A DNA stretch of 64,000 nt from Urophycis tenuis (lineage: Eukaryota > Chordata > Actinopteri > Gadiformes > Phycidae), in assembly GCA_036785325.1 (NCBI GenBank), contig JAXIVH010000031.1, positions 3,207,614 through 3,271,613 on the forward strand, read 5' to 3'. Made by a program: the position numbers and the translations under genes. Shown here one piece after another: positions 1 to 13,180 of this stretch (within the stretch, counting starts at the first letter, position 1; each line of letters opens with the position of its first letter). Under the pieces are notes generated by a model, which was not told where the DNA came from, ran no database searches, and saw nothing but the letters and a program-made list of their open reading frames with translations.

Positions 1-429
1 ATTGTCCGTCTGAGTGATGAGTGTTCACTGTGGTGCGTGCGGTGGCTGTTGCTGCTGTGGGACTGACGCGCTGCGCCTCCACCTTAATCCTGATGGATAC
101 GTTGTTGTTATCACATTTTAATCATCTTTTACAATGTCTTTGAACAAAGGCGATGGCTGCCGTTGAAACTCGCCGTTCTTTCAAATGTCAACATGTGCCA
201 TTTCATAATGACCTATGCCGTTATTTATTCTCTCCCACAATACCCAATGACAACGATCAAACCGATGCCCAGTATGCCTCAACATAATTTACCTTTTTCA
301 AAAGGTGTCAATCGTTCATCACAGTCGGTGATGTCACTGCCCCGGTTGGCTGGGCCACTAACAGCTGCAGGCAAATAGTAAATGTGGGATGGCATCGTAG
401 GCTCAGGATTTCATCCTATCCTATCAGTA

Positions 430-948
430 TTAAGATCCATCCATCCATCCATTCTCCTCCGCTTATCCGGGGTCGGGTCGCGGGGGCAGCAGCCTGAGGA
501 GGGAAGCCCAGACTTCCCTCTCCCCAGCCACTTCGTCCAGCTCCTCCGGGGGGATCCCGAGGCGTTCCCAGGCCAGCCGAGAGACATAGTCCCTCCAGCG
601 TGTCCTGGGTCTTCCCCGGGGCCTCCTCCCGGAGGGACGTGCCCGGACACCTCCCCAGGGAGGCGTCCGGGAGGCATCCTCACTAGATGCCCGAGCCACC
701 GCAACTGGCTCCTCTCGACGCGGAGGAGCAGCGGTTCTACTCTGAGCCCCTCCCGGATGACCGAGCTTCTCACCCTATCTCTAAGGGAGAGCCCGGACAC
801 CCTGCGGAGGAAACTCATTTCGGCCGCTTGTATTCGCGATCTCGTTCTTTCGGTCACTACCCACAGCTCGTGACCATAGGTGAGGGTAGGAACGTAGATT
901 GACCGGTAAATCGAGAGCTTCGCCTTTCGGCTCAGCTCCTTCTTCACC
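430..948 (-). mobile_element. 5'-truncated non-LTR retrotransposon (LINE), 3' end
   Basis: On the minus strand a reading frame covers most of this stretch and resembles the C-terminal tail of fish LINE reverse-transcriptase polyproteins. It includes SRLD-style downstream motifs such as TYGHELWVVTERTRSR, LRWLGHLVRM and a Pro/Arg-rich GRPRTRWRDYVSRL segment, and two overlapping frames share the homology, so it is frameshifted. The low-coordinate end carries a short ATCC tandem (about 439-450), which on the coding strand is a GGAT-type 3' tail. The 5' part of the element is absent. The clade (Rex1/Babar or another CR1/L2 relative) cannot be settled by eye. It is an insertion upstream of the sialyltransferase exons. 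Confidence 0.75.
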
Positions 949-996
949 ATGACGTATTGACAGTTTTAATATTCTAGATTAAACTGTAATTTTTGC

Positions 997-998
<2 letters not shown>

Positions 999-1041
<43 letters not shown>
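999..1041. repeat. (AT)n(GT)n microsatellite
   Basis: A run of AT dinucleotides passes directly into a GT run. It is a simple repeat in the intron or flank upstream of the first visible sialyltransferase exon. Confidence 0.95.
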
Positions 1042-1044
<3 letters not shown>

Positions 1045-1146
1045 AATACAAGTGTTGAACAGTGCTGCATCTTGTCACCGTAGATTAATTGTAAAAACAA
1101 AACAAGCTAGTAACAAGTTATGTTTTTCTTCCCTTGTGCCGCAAAG

Positions 1147-2923
1147 CCTCTGTGGGACTGGCTGTTCTTCTGGCAGAAAGTTCCAGATGGGATCCCACTG
1201 GAGCCACAGCGGTTCAGACTACTGAATCTGCAGGTCATCAGAGAGACGGCCATGGGCTTGCTGCAGTACCCTCCTCCCCAGCGTCGCATCTGGGGCTGGG
1301 ACCCGGTAAGAGTGGACAGTCAAGTGCTCTTAGGTCATGTCTGCACATTGGTCCTTAGGTCCTTAGGTCCTGTCTGTATATTCATCCTTAAGCCCTCTGC
1401 GCATAGGTCCTTAGGTCCTGTCTGCATATAGGTCCTTATGTCCTGTCTGCATATAGGTTCTTATGTCCTGTCTGCATATAGGTTCTTATGTCCTGTCTGC
1501 ATATAGGTTCTTATGTCCTGTCTGCATATAGGTTCTTATGTCCTGTCTGCATATAGGTTCTTATGTCCTGTCTGCATATAGGTCCTTATGTCCTGTCTGC
1601 ATATAGGTTCTTATGTCCTGTCTGCATATAGGTTCTTATGTCCTGTCTGCATATAGGTTCTTATGTCCTGTCTGCATATAGGTTCTTATGTCCTGTCTGC
1701 ATATAGGTTCTTATGTCCTGTCTGCATATAGGTTCTTATGTCCTGTCTGCATATAGGTTCTTATGTCCTGTCTGCATATAGGTTCTTATGTCCTGTCTGC
1801 ATATAGGTTCTTATGTCCTGTCTGCATATAGGTTCTTATGTCCTTAGGTCCATAGCCTTCGGTAGCTCGCTTGACCGTTGGCTGAAGCTACTCTTCCCTG
1901 GGTGGTCTCTTAATGATTAATGATTACATCTGGGCAGCCTGCAAATAGGGGATGTTGACATGCCTTCAACATGAACAGGTCATTTACAGTCAAGACAAGC
2001 ACAGCTTACGAATAATACACTTTCCACCACAGAATGTTTGCTGGTGGTATTGTAAGATTCGTGAAGTCAATTCACGCCAGGGTGACACAGTTGCATGTTA
2101 AGCTGAATTTTCACACAAATCTTCCACGGTTAAAGTATACACGCCAATGTGGCAAATCCGTCCTACTGTTTACCCTCAGCTAAGTGCTAGGTCAGGGGAG
2201 GGGTCAGTACCGGCTGATGATGAACCTTTGATGGTCAGACAGACAGAGAGAACACAGAGAGTCCCAAAGGCTCAGACGTGAGCTCCGCTGCACCTTGACC
2301 ACTTCACCCAATATATTATCTCCTCGTCAAAGTCATTGCCTCATCAAAGTCATGGAGTGCAAAATAATATTGAACGAGTCAAGTGTCTGTTTCCGCAAAA
2401 GCTAAAGCTGGAGCAGCCCCATGAAAGTCCTGCACTAGTGTGTGTACTAATTCCACAGTACATCCGTGGAATTAGTTTAGCCCTACGGGCACTTTGTAAA
2501 CCCTGGCTTACAAGGGATTCTCTGTAGGTTAAAAGGGGTCTCTGAATGAGTTGAAGTAGTCGTAGCAGCAGCAGTTGTTGTACCACTGAAAGAGTTAGCG
2601 TACAGCTTGCCGTTCTCAATGTTAAATGAAAACACAACATTTGTTTGGCGACATCCCACCGGCAGAACGTCCCCACCCTGGGCGTGTCGGCGCTGACCCT
2701 GGCCAGCCTGCTGTGCGACGAGGTCAGCCTGGCGGGCTTCGGCTACAACATCTCCCAGCGGGGGGCGCCGCTGCACTACTACGACCGGCTGCCCATGGCG
2801 GCCATGCTACAGCAGAACATGCACAACGTGGCGCGGGAGCGGGAGCTGCTGCTGGAGCTGGTGAAGGGCGGGGCGGTCAGAGACCTGACGGGGGGCCTGC
2901 ACTGCTCCTTCTGCGCGGCCTGA
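1147..2923 (+). CDS. st3gal5: ST3GAL5-like sialyltransferase (GM3 synthase), last two coding exons
   Basis: Family role: a Golgi type II membrane glycosyltransferase (GT29) that moves sialic acid from CMP-Neu5Ac to lactosylceramide to make GM3. Coding exons are 1147-1305 and 2666-2923 (TGA stop), joined in phase 0 with a GTAAG donor at 1306 and an AG acceptor at 2664-2665. The first exon has DWLFFWQK and an LLQYPPPQRRIWGWDP end. The second has sialylmotif S (GVSALTLASLLCDEVSLAGF), motif III (HYYD) and sialylmotif VS (HNVARE, the H-x4-E pattern). The catalytic-domain start, sialylmotif L and the transmembrane anchor lie upstream, outside the window. A 25-bp minisatellite sits in the intron between the exons. 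ST3GAL5 is favoured over other ST3GAL paralogues by the residue pattern after motif S. An AATAAA at 3258-3263 could end the mRNA. Confidence 0.87.
1405..1848. repeat. 25-bp minisatellite in st3gal5 intron
   Basis: About 17 tandem copies of a 25-bp unit (TTATGTCCTG TCTGCATATA GGTTC) are nearly identical. The only common change is GGTCC versus GGTTC. Degenerate copies containing TCCTTAGG flank the array on both sides. Confidence 0.95.
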
Positions 2924-3063
2924 CGGAGCGGCGGGGCGGGGCGCTGTGTGGTGGGAGGAGGGCGCTCCTGGGAAACATCGGGAGCGCCTGACTCTCAGGA
3001 ACCTGACGTGAGGAAAGTAAAGAGCAATATGAGGAAGGAGGAGGATCTTTTTTTAATATATAT

Positions 3064-3117
3064 ACACTGTGTGTGTGTGTGTGCGTGTGTGTGTGTGTGC
3101 GTGTGCGTGCGTGCGAC
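3064..3117. repeat. (GT)n/(GC)n microsatellite in st3gal5 3' UTR
   Basis: An interrupted GT/GC dinucleotide run lies about 140 bp after the sialyltransferase stop codon, within the likely 3' UTR. Confidence 0.9.
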
Positions 3118-3257
3118 AATTTTATTGTATGATGCAAAAAAACTAAATGGGTCTTAAGAATAGACAAAATCTTTCAATCTAAGTCAATTACTCATCATTG
3201 AGACAAGCAAGCTCAAAATGCTTGGAATGTTGAAGTATTTCTTCAGACAACATAGTA

Positions 3258-3263
3258 AATAAA
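3258..3263 (+). terminator. Candidate poly(A) signal for st3gal5
   Basis: An AATAAA hexamer lies about 335 bp after the stop codon. Another AATAAA is near 4100, so the true cleavage site is unresolved. Confidence 0.4.
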
Positions 3264-3704
3264 GATGAGGAAAGCTCTCGAAGAAAGAAGGGAAGTGTTA
3301 GGTCTTCATGAGCAGAAGAATAAAAGAGAGACTGCTAAAGTAAAGTTATTGGTAAAGGACTTACCAATATGTAATGAAATGCACTGGTTAATATGTGAGC
3401 CTCTTACAGTATGTTGTATTTTAATGTTTTTATTTATGTGTATGTATCTTATTAATGTACAGTTTTCATCTAATTTCTCTATAGAAATAATCATGTTATG
3501 ATTGATTGATTGATTGATTTGGTAAGCTAATTTGCCATTAGTGATATTATTTGTGGAAAGACTGATGTCGTGCTCATGCTACTGATGAATTCATCAAACA
3601 CAAACTACCTTGATCTTTCGTTTCAGTTCTATATTCCTTAAGAAGACACATGTTTACATATCAGTAACGGTTTTACTTCTGCAGGTAAAGTAACATCTGC
3701 GTAG

Positions 3705-3860
3705 ATTTACATTTAGGGACTTTAGCAGATGCTTTTATCCAAAGCGACTTACAATAGGTACATTTGGCAGAAGAAGGTGAAACATTTCATTGCTGTTAAT
3801 ACAGTAAGAAAGTCACCAGAACAAGTTTCCTTCAGAACAAGATCTCCCTTCGTTCATTAA
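3705..3860 (-). repeat. SINE-like dispersed element without tRNA head (copy 1)
   Basis: Contains the recurrent core GCTTTTATCCAAAGCGACTT followed by GAAGAAGGTGAAACATTTC and GTCACCAGAACAAGTT. The same sequence order recurs at 23490-23625 (same orientation) and at 43925-44090 (opposite orientation). The core is shared with the tRNA-headed SINEs at 22445, 28165, 41790 and 43118. Confidence 0.8.
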
Positions 3861-6784
3861 GGAAGTAATGGTATGACCAATTTATGTTGTGTTGTACTTG
3901 GAGCCCAAGTACTCTTGAGGTCATTGTAGAACGTGAATGTTCCTGTTCTACATTGCTTTTGCTCATATTGGCTTGTAGAACAACAGCCTAGATCAACTTA
4001 TTGAAAAAAACATGTGAAGTGAGTGAATGCATGTGTATGATAGAATGTGCACTTGTAATGGGAATATGAACTACCATGTTGCATAGCCTTACAACTAACT
4101 AATAAAAGAAATGGATATGGATTCTAAAGCCATGCTTATGTTCCTCTATACGTTGAACAACTATCAATGTTTAACCAATAGCAAGTTGTCTTACTATGGT
4201 GAACGCCGTATCCTCTTAAGAACTGCTTGTTGATTGGCTGACATTGCTCTCTGTGCCCCAGTTTCCGCCTCCCCACCATTCTACTACTGGCGCGTGCTTA
4301 AGACATTAGAACCCGGTTTGCTGTGAGAAACGGAACAGGTGGGAAACCGTTAGAAAATAATTTTTCTATTGTCCTGTCAATTTATTTTCTCAATTATCTC
4401 GCCGATGTCTTTGGCATATATGTGTTATGAATCTTTAAACATTGGGCAAACTTAATGCGCTGTTATGATTTGATTACGGGAGAGCTCCCTGCTATGTACT
4501 CTGGTTTATTAGTGGTATGTTCCATGACAGTCTACTTAACGGAACCGCGCGTAAAACATGTCAGTCACTTGATACCGAGTCACTGCGAAGACAGACTCTA
4601 TAGCCTCGCACGTTGTGTAGCATATTAGGCAGTCTACCGTTACTCTCCTGTCACCCACTGCCATGTACGGGTAAGACTTTGCGGTCTCCTGCAGAGTTGT
4701 ATCTTTCAATCACAGTCTATGTTGTGAATACTGCGAGGCCGTCAAATAACGGCCGACTCTCCGTGAGTGTGCACGGTCTGCAAACGTCCCTGAATGTAAC
4801 GGGGAATGTAACGGGATGGCTCCCGTCGGTATGCACCGTGCAGGTCCACCGGTATGGAAGACACCTCTGGTTTAACTACGGTTGTGTTAACGTCTGAACC
4901 CATCTCAGCAACAGCCTGCGGGGTTTAAGAGAATAGGACATTTAGTCCTAAGAGTGAACTTATTGGTTAACCCTTGTGTGGTCTTCATATTTCTGTTATT
5001 CAGCCAGTGTTCGTGGGTCTGGTGAACCCGCTGCATTCATTTTTTTAATGAATGAATTAATTCATTAATTCAAACACAATCAAACAATTTTACGTTAAAA
5101 TATTCAAAACGGGTCCCACAGACCGAACACCATACGAAGGTCAATCATTGTCGGGTTCCATTTAGTCCCTTGGCCCTTGGACGTGTCGCAGGTGTTGAGG
5201 TGAAAGGTGACTCTCGTCTTATTGGCTGAGGGGAACCCATCAGCTAAACCATTGGTTCCTCAACAGTGGTCTTTAGTCATTTCATTAATCCGGGGCAGTT
5301 TCTCCCTCTGACATGCACACGCTACTCGTCATTGACCATGGTATCATGCACAGAAATGATAATGCTTTGTGCGCACACAAACACACGTTATAGATACACA
5401 CAACAGTGAACATGTGGATGCCTATGTACTGCGCAAAGCAAATAGGACACCTTATCACTCAGACTGTCTCCTCATCCTTCGATCTGGTTATCTTTTTTAC
5501 GTCTCCTCACCAATGATGTGAATCCCCCTCAGCTCGCTAGTGGCAGGGTCACTAGGGTAAAGGTGAGCTGTGTGTGTGCACAGGGAGTTATCTCGGCCTG
5601 AAGGGACGCTGTTTCAGCAGCCCCGTCAGTGAGTGGAGGGGAAGGCTGGACAAGGTTGTTGTAATGATAACGGTGCATGTTGCAGAATGGCGTGCCAGAA
5701 AACGTGCCAGCTACGTTGCATTTGCAGAAATCAAAAATCACAAGGATACTGTGATGAGCTAAATGGATATATATGTATGAACCTTTCTGCCTGTATAGGG
5801 AGCTTTTCACATCCTGCAATGACAATTATTTAGATTTAACCTGATTTACATTTTAGTTGTGCATTATGGTGCTTACTCTTCCTGGCTTGTTGAATATTTG
5901 GCCATGCAAGCAATTTGTTCATTGTTCATCATTGTCTTTATCTATATGAAAATTCACCTCTTCACAACATCTCAAGATTAGTTGTTTTGTTTTATATTTT
6001 TGCAATGAATGTACTTTTGTAATGTACTTTATGCTTACGTTTTTTCCTCTACCCATATGCATATACACACAGGTTTTTGTTGTTGCCTTCTATTAACATA
6101 GCATTTTCTTTGCCGCTCCTTGCTTCTCACTACAGAGTCACACTTTGTGGGCTGTGTTGTTCTCTTCAAAAGGAGAGCGTGGACTTATCCCAAGCAGATA
6201 GTGTGTGTGGATCACACCGTTGACACCATTGCTGGGTTTCTGCCTCCCTCAGTTCTAGCTCACCAGTCAACCACTCAGGGACTATGTATCGTTCTATGTC
6301 GTCAAGACAGCACACACAATCCTCCTTCATGACATCATCAGTCTGTCCTAGCCCAAGGGACCAACCAGAGCCCCTTTTAAAGGACACCTGACCTTCTGAT
6401 TATTAGGATATATAGGTTTACAGTTTGCGTTTTAAGTGTGCTTGTGAACGGTTTGGAGCATTGTGTGAAGGGCTTTCAGGGTAGTGTGGTCAGTCTGAAC
6501 AAGCTGCTGCGGTTGTCATTGGCGACAAGGTTGGGGAGCTAAAACATTAACAAGCAGTCTTCCTCTGCGTGGTTGGATGGTCTGTTCAAAGGTCTGTATG
6601 TATGAATCTCATACATACACATTGATACACACTTGTTTCTTTACTTGTTGCTTTATCTGGCCTGTTTCGTATTGTGTCTAACAAAGTCTTGCGGTAGGTG
6701 GAGCCAACCAAATACATTTTTTGCTTGGTTGAGATATCCTCTTTTTATTGTGTATTTTCTATTTTGCAAGGTTAAAATATATGA

Positions 6785-6875
6785 ATGTGTATACACAGTG
6801 TATATATATAGTTATATATACAGTATATAAATATATTGTATATGTAACTATATGTAACTATATATATATACACTT
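6785..6875. repeat. AT-rich palindromic tract
   Basis: Imperfect TATA/GTATAT palindromes form a low-complexity cluster. No associated gene signal was seen. Confidence 0.7.
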
Positions 6876-7476
6876 TTAACCCTGGTCTAAAAATGACTCC
6901 TTGAAATTGGTTGAGAAATGTAAAGGTTCTAGTGCTTATTTTCCATAGACCGCTAACACCTGACACCTGCCAAGGAAAGCTGTTGAGCTCAGACCTGCGG
7001 TAACACAATAAAATGATAGAGTCCATTGAGTCCCTGCAGAACAAGGTATCCTGGTTTTATTTAATCCCCACCACACTGTGGGGTCTGTCTGAAACCCAGA
7101 CTGAAACCCAGCTACTCCGATGAATGCACTGCTACACCCTGTTAGGAAACCAGAACCACAAGAAAGTGTGCCTCTTCGCCCCAGGCTTAGACTGTACTGA
7201 GACTAGTTCAGTTCAGTTCGAACAAAAACAATAGAACCTTTTTATCCTGCATGCTTTTTCCAGCTTTTTCAACACGGTTATGAGGCCAATATGAATATAA
7301 TCATACACTCAGCTTCCAAAACCAGGAATTTGAGTAGGATGGAATATTAACTAGTTTAACAGGACAGCAGCATTGATTCCAGTTAATGAATGAATTGTGT
7401 GCACCCATTCTCTTTTTCAGATTCTCCCCTGGGTCGGTCCTGCACGTGCCTACTGACCTCAACACACTCCTCTTAA

Positions 7477-7478
<2 letters not shown>

Positions 7479-7516
<38 letters not shown>
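7479..7516. repeat. (CA)n microsatellite
   Basis: A pure CA dinucleotide run upstream of the first acsl1 coding exon. Confidence 0.95.
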
Positions 7517-7519
<3 letters not shown>

Positions 7520-7604
7520 CCAAACACTATGCAACCTAACCAGCTACACACTCCTAGTTAGGCACATCACAGCAACCCCCCCCTCCCTCCCCAGTACCCG
7601 GTCT

Positions 7605-7620
7605 CTCTCCCCCCCCCCCC

Positions 7621-7651
<31 letters not shown>

Positions 7652-7663
7652 AAATACACACAG
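7605..7663. repeat. Poly(C) and (CA)n tract at acsl1 exon acceptor
   Basis: A C homopolymer of about 30 bases is followed by a short CA run that ends in the CACAG acceptor of the first acsl1 coding exon. The pyrimidine run can serve as the polypyrimidine tract. Confidence 0.85.
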
Positions 7664-7696
7664 TTGCGGACGGTCCTGACTCCAGACGCCACCCCG

Positions 7697-9231
7697 ATGG
7701 TGGATCCCGCCATGCTGAGTCCGGGGCTGCTGTCACGGCTGCGCTGGCCTGACATGGACGAGGTGGGCGGGTACCTCCGGAGCCTCTCCACCCCCACACT
7801 GGTTAGCGTGGGGGCGGTGGCCGCCATGACAACCTACTACCTGGCCACGCGGCCCAAGGCCCTCCCCCCGCCCTGCGACCTCAGCACACAGTCCCAGGAG
7901 ATCCAGGTGAGGGAGCTGTCAATCCCAACCTCCCATCAGGTCCATTGTGCCGTACAAACAGCCCTGGAGGGTCATATTTCTGACGCAAACCTTCCTGACC
8001 GTCTTTGTCTCTGTCTCCGCCTCTGTGTTTCTGTTCCGGTCTCTGTTTCCTGTCTTTGTCTCAGTCTTGGACTCTGTTTCCTGTTTCTGTCTTTGTCTCA
8101 GTCTCAGACTCTGTCTCCTGTCTCTGTGTCTCTGTTTCCTGTCCCTGTCCTTGTCTCTGTGTCTCTGTTTCCTGTCTGTGTCCTTGTCTCTGTGTCTCTG
8201 TTTCCTGTCTCTGTCTTTGTCTCTGTTTCCTGTGTTTGTCTCTGTGTCTCAGTCTCGGACTCTGTCTCCTGTCTCTGTGTCTCTGTTTCCTGTATTTGTC
8301 TCTGTCTCAGCCTCTGACTCATTTTCCTGTCTCTCTCTTCTCTTCTATTGCTGAAGACCATTTTGCTCTAAGGATTCTTCCATAATATTTCTCCAATGAC
8401 AATTATGACAATGCACCATGGAGGGGTGCAGTAGGGGTGCCTATGATTCCCTCTCTGTCTGTCTCAATTCAAATGAGATATATTTGCATGGAGATAAGAT
8501 AAGATAAGATATTCCTTTATTAATCCCCCTTCACAGTGACCAGCAGTAAAGGGGATAGAGGAGTGCAATAAAAACCTGACTATAGACAATAAACAATAAA
8601 TAGATTTACCTAAACAAGATTACATTATATGCAAGCTCTTAAAGTCAGATCAGGTGAAAAAATATGAGATATTAACATTGTCAATTTGTGTAAAAATGGA
8701 ACAAAGGACTAGTAAAGTGTGTCTGAACGTCTTGGCCCTGCAGTCAGGATGCTGTGAAGCGGAACGGCTCTGAGCAACGCAGCAGATGCAGCACTGGGCA
8801 GGGTCTCATGCAAATAGTTCACCTCAGCTGAGCTTCACGTCAAACCAGAACATCCGGTTTCTTTGGCTCGCCTTGCGACCATAGAGCACGCTGCTCTGTG
8901 TCAGGCGACTTGTCCGTCTCACAGTGATGCTATCTGACATGATGCCTTGAAGCGATTGAGACATAATGAAGCTTACAGCTAAGATGTGTTATGGACCGTG
9001 GTACTTTTGACGGGATCTTTTCATCTGAGGTTGACACGGTTAACACAACAAGGCCTGTTAGCAAAACAGGTCCAGTTTAAGCTATAGGCTCTACATGTTG
9101 ACATAGGCAGGATGTGGGTGGGAAACAAAAAGCCCCCTCCAGGTTCAAGATGAGGTTAGACAATGTAAATCTTAAGTAATCCTACTTATTTATGTCAATG
9201 AGGTACTTGTGTGTGTGTGTGTGTGTGTGTG

Positions 9232-9326
<95 letters not shown>

Positions 9327-9348
9327 GTGTGTGTGTGTGTGTGCGCGC

Positions 9349-9382
<34 letters not shown>

Positions 9383-9413
9383 GTGTGTGTGTGTGTGTGT
9401 GCGCGCGTCTGTC

Positions 9414-9444
<31 letters not shown>

Positions 9445-9445
9445 C

Positions 9446-9485
<40 letters not shown>

Positions 9486-10995
9486 CGGTGTGTGCGTGTT
9501 CGGTGTGGGCCTGTATCTCTATTCCACTGACTGAACTTTTCCTTCATGCCCCCCCCCCCCAACCTGCTCCTATCAGGGAGGAGGCTTTGCGAGGGACTCT
9601 GTGCTTCTCAGCGGAGACGCTCACATGACTCACTTCTACGAGGATGCCAGGACCATGTACGAGTTCCTCCTGCGAGGAGTCAGAGTCTCCAGTAAGTCAT
9701 CCAGGGCAGAAGAGGTTCAGTTAGTATCATCCTCACTGCTGGTCGAATACCTAACTGAGTGCTGGGGACAAAAATGTGCTAAAAATAGTTTAAAGGTGCA
9801 GTGTATGGGATTTGGTGGCATTTAGCGATGGTGGTTGAAACTAGTGGCTTTGCCTAATCACACTAGACTAACTGATGGTGTTACGCATTGGTGCCTGGCC
9901 AAAAATTTCCCTATGGAGATTAATAATAAAAAATGAGAAATAAAAATAGTGCATGGAGAGACCGTATCAATGTGCAATTTGTTGATATAAACCCAGGACC
10001 AAATGCCCCCAATTGGCTCTGAGGTGATCATACTCCTGATCACAAACCTAAACACACTCACACACAACACACACACATACATGTGAGGAGCATTCAGTGC
10101 CCAACCCCCCCAATACCCCCCCCCCCCCCATGCTGAAGCCACGCTGGCCGGTGTGGGCCTGTTAGGTACCACACCGTACTCCCAAAATGTTATCGTCTAC
10201 CACAGCATCGAGTAGCCAAGGGATGAGGTTACTTGATAGATTTATGAATTGTATTTAATTATTTAGTCTGTAAAACCGCAGCTTACAAGTAAGACGGTGA
10301 TTACGGCTCACGGAAAACATGATTACTCACGAAAAACACGTTGATTCTTATTTGTATACGATTATCAGAATTAATCAGAACAGACTGATGAACATAATGT
10401 TCTAGTTTGTTCTGCTAGATGGCACTACATTGTCCACGGTGCACCTTGAACCATAAACTCTGTGAGGTGAATCGCTCTGATTGTATCCCAGCAGATGTAA
10501 TCTTTGCCGCTGGAGCCAGCGTATTGGTGTTATTAGTCATCTTCTCTGGCATCTCTTCATTCATTCCTCAGATAATGGCCCCTGCCTTGGCTCCAGAAAG
10601 GCCAAGCAGCCCTATGAGTGGCTGAGCTACAGACAGGTGTTGGAGCGAGCGGAGAACCTGGGCTCTGCGTTCCTCCACCGAGGACACTCCCAGAACGTGG
10701 ACCCGCACATCGGCATCTTCTCTCAGAACAGACCGGAGGTAACGCAGACCACCAGCCTGCCGCTGGTCACCTGTGAAGCCTGAGGGGCGCTGACCTGTGG
10801 ACCAGCACCGTTGGTCTTCCTGCTGAAAAGAATTTGGAAAACACACATTTTCGTAATTTTTTTGTAATTGCTTGGATGTGTTCAATTATTACACTTGGTA
10901 CTCTAAAATCGAAAATAACATCAATGTAATAGTGTGTGTGTGTGTGTGTCCATCTGTGTGGTGTGTGTGTGTGTGGGTGTGTGTATGTGTGTGTA

Positions 10996-11051
<56 letters not shown>

Positions 11052-11092
11052 TGCTTGTGTGTGTGTATGTGTGTGCGTGTGCATGCGTGCCT

Positions 11093-11143
<51 letters not shown>

Positions 11144-11184
11144 TGCTTGTGTGTGTGTATGTGTGTGCGTGTGCATGCGTGCCT

Positions 11185-11215
<31 letters not shown>

Positions 11216-11234
11216 CATGTGTGTGTGCGTGCCT

Positions 11235-11282
<48 letters not shown>

Positions 11283-12980
11283 GTAGTGGACCATCACTGA
11301 GCTGGCCTGCTATACATATTCTCTGGTGTCCGTGCCGCTGTACGACACACTGGGGGCCGAGGCCATCACCTACATCATCGACAGAGGTAATCCAACAGTG
11401 CAGAGTCCCTGCCGCTACCCACCTGGATGTGTGTGGTGTGTGAGTGAGGACAGGCAACACGTGGTGACTCCGTGTGGTGTTGCAGCCGTCCTGGCGACCA
11501 TCGTGTGCGACGTGGAGGCCAAGGTGGACCTGGTGCTGGAGTGTGTGAGGGACAGGGAGCACACGGTGAAGACCGTCGTCCTGATGGAGCCCGCCAGCAG
11601 CCAGCTGGTCAGCAGGGGGCGCCAGGCCGGGATACAGATCCTCAGCCTGCAGGAGATGGAGGTATGCACAGTGAGGGCTTCTGGGGGGTGGGGGGGTCTA
11701 GATGGAGGTATGTACAGTGAGGGCTTCTGGGGGTGGAGGGGGGGGGGGTCTAGATGGAGGTATGTACAGTGAGGGCTTCTCGGGGGTGGGGGGGGTCTAG
11801 GTGGAGGTATGTACAGTGAGGGCTTCTCGGGGGTGGGGGGGGGGGTCTAGATGGAGGTATGCACAGTGAGGGCTTCTGGGGGTGGAGGGGGTCTAGATGG
11901 AGGTATGTACAGTGAGGGCTTCTCGGGGGTGGGGGGGGGGTCTAGATGGAGGTATGTACAGTGAGGGCTTCTGGGGGTGGAGGGGGTCTAGATGGAGGTA
12001 TGCACAGTGAGGGCTTCTGGGGGTGGAGGGGGTCTAGATGGAGGTATGCACAGTGAGGGCTTCTCGGGGGTGGCGGGGCTTTAGCACCTTTAGCATCATT
12101 TTTTTTGGGTGCTGTAAGTAAGATTTAGCTATTGTTTGTGTGTCATTTGTATTAGACATGGCATAGCCATCTGTCAGCTATTGAGAATATCTGTTTAGGG
12201 TTGGCTGTTGTCTGTATCTGTATGGGCCAACTGTAATAGACCACTCCTCACTCACTTCTGACAAGGGCCTCTCTTCCCCGACTGTTTGAGGGAATCCATC
12301 TTGCCTGTCAGTCACAGATGTGTGAAATGCAATACTTGGTGGAGTAATGAAGGGTGAGACAGAGAGGGGAGGGACATTTTAGGTTTCATTTCAGTTTCAT
12401 TTTCAATTTCGATTCAGTATCGCTCTCTTCTGCTCTTTTACGCAATCTCTCTCTTTACGGCTCATCAAATCTGTCATGCAGCACCTCTGAACGGATAAGA
12501 TGTTGAATGTAAAACATGCATGGGGTTCTTCAAACAGTCCCCCCATTGAAATGAACCCGAGGTCTCTGTCTGTTTCTGTCTCCCAGGCGATCGGCGTGGC
12601 CCATCATCAGCAGCCCATTGTAAGGAGCCCTGCTGACCCACTGAATAACAACAACACCACAGCTCAGTAAACCATGGTGCTGTCTGTTTGCATGTCACAT
12701 GTCAGCGTTTGACCTCCCCCTCCCCCCCCCCCCCCTCTGTACACACCTACCAGCCCCCACGACCCGAGGACATGGCTATCATCTGCTTCACCAGTGGAAC
12801 CACGGGTAAACACGCACACACACACACACGCACACACATTATGCTCCACCCCACAATGTCATAACAACACATGCTTAACTGTTTAGTGGGCATCATGAGA
12901 TGGGTTTGGGTGTGGGTCTGGGTGGAGCAGAAGGGCAAAAGCTCGCTTGATCTTGATTTTCAGTATGAGTATTAGTCACA

Positions 12981-13069
<89 letters not shown>

Positions 13070-13147
13070 TCTCTGTGTGCGTGCGTGTGTGTGTGTGTGT
13101 CTCTCTGTGTGTCTGTGTGTGTGTCTGTGTGTCTGTGTGTTTGTGTC

Positions 13148-13180
<33 letters not shown>

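Larger units (their letters stand above)
3264..7663. other. Intergenic/5' region without recognisable exons
   Basis: About 4.4 kb lies between the sialyltransferase end and the first coding exon of acsl1. Short open frames here (for example 4613-4897) match no family I recognise. A SINE-type tail lies at 3711-3855, an AT-rich palindromic stretch at about 6790-6875, and a CA run at 7479-7515. Any non-coding first exon and promoter of acsl1 should lie here, but I cannot place them. Confidence 0.6.

Noticed and set aside
382..902. Plus-strand Pro/Ser-rich frames of 71-163 codons
   Set aside because: They are antisense shadows of the minus-strand LINE fragment.
1405..1848. CRISPR-like regular array
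   Set aside because: The 25-bp units are directly contiguous with no unique spacers, and the host is a vertebrate. It is a minisatellite.
4613..4897. 94-codon plus-strand frame upstream of acsl1
   Set aside because: No recognisable domain or clear splice context, and nothing ties it to the acsl1 leader.
7947..8385. Overlapping 85-135-codon frames rich in Ser, Leu, Cys, Val and Phe
   Set aside because: They arise from the CTGTCTCTGTTTC low-complexity repeat; several frames and the opposite strand are open at once.
9182..9628. Long open frames of Cys/Val/Ser or His/Thr repeats on both strands
   Set aside because: They are translations of GT, CA and GTCT microsatellites and carry no gene signal. 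The same applies to frames at 10.8-11.6, 12.9-13.6, 17.4-19.0, 28.3-28.9 and 53.3-53.6 kb.
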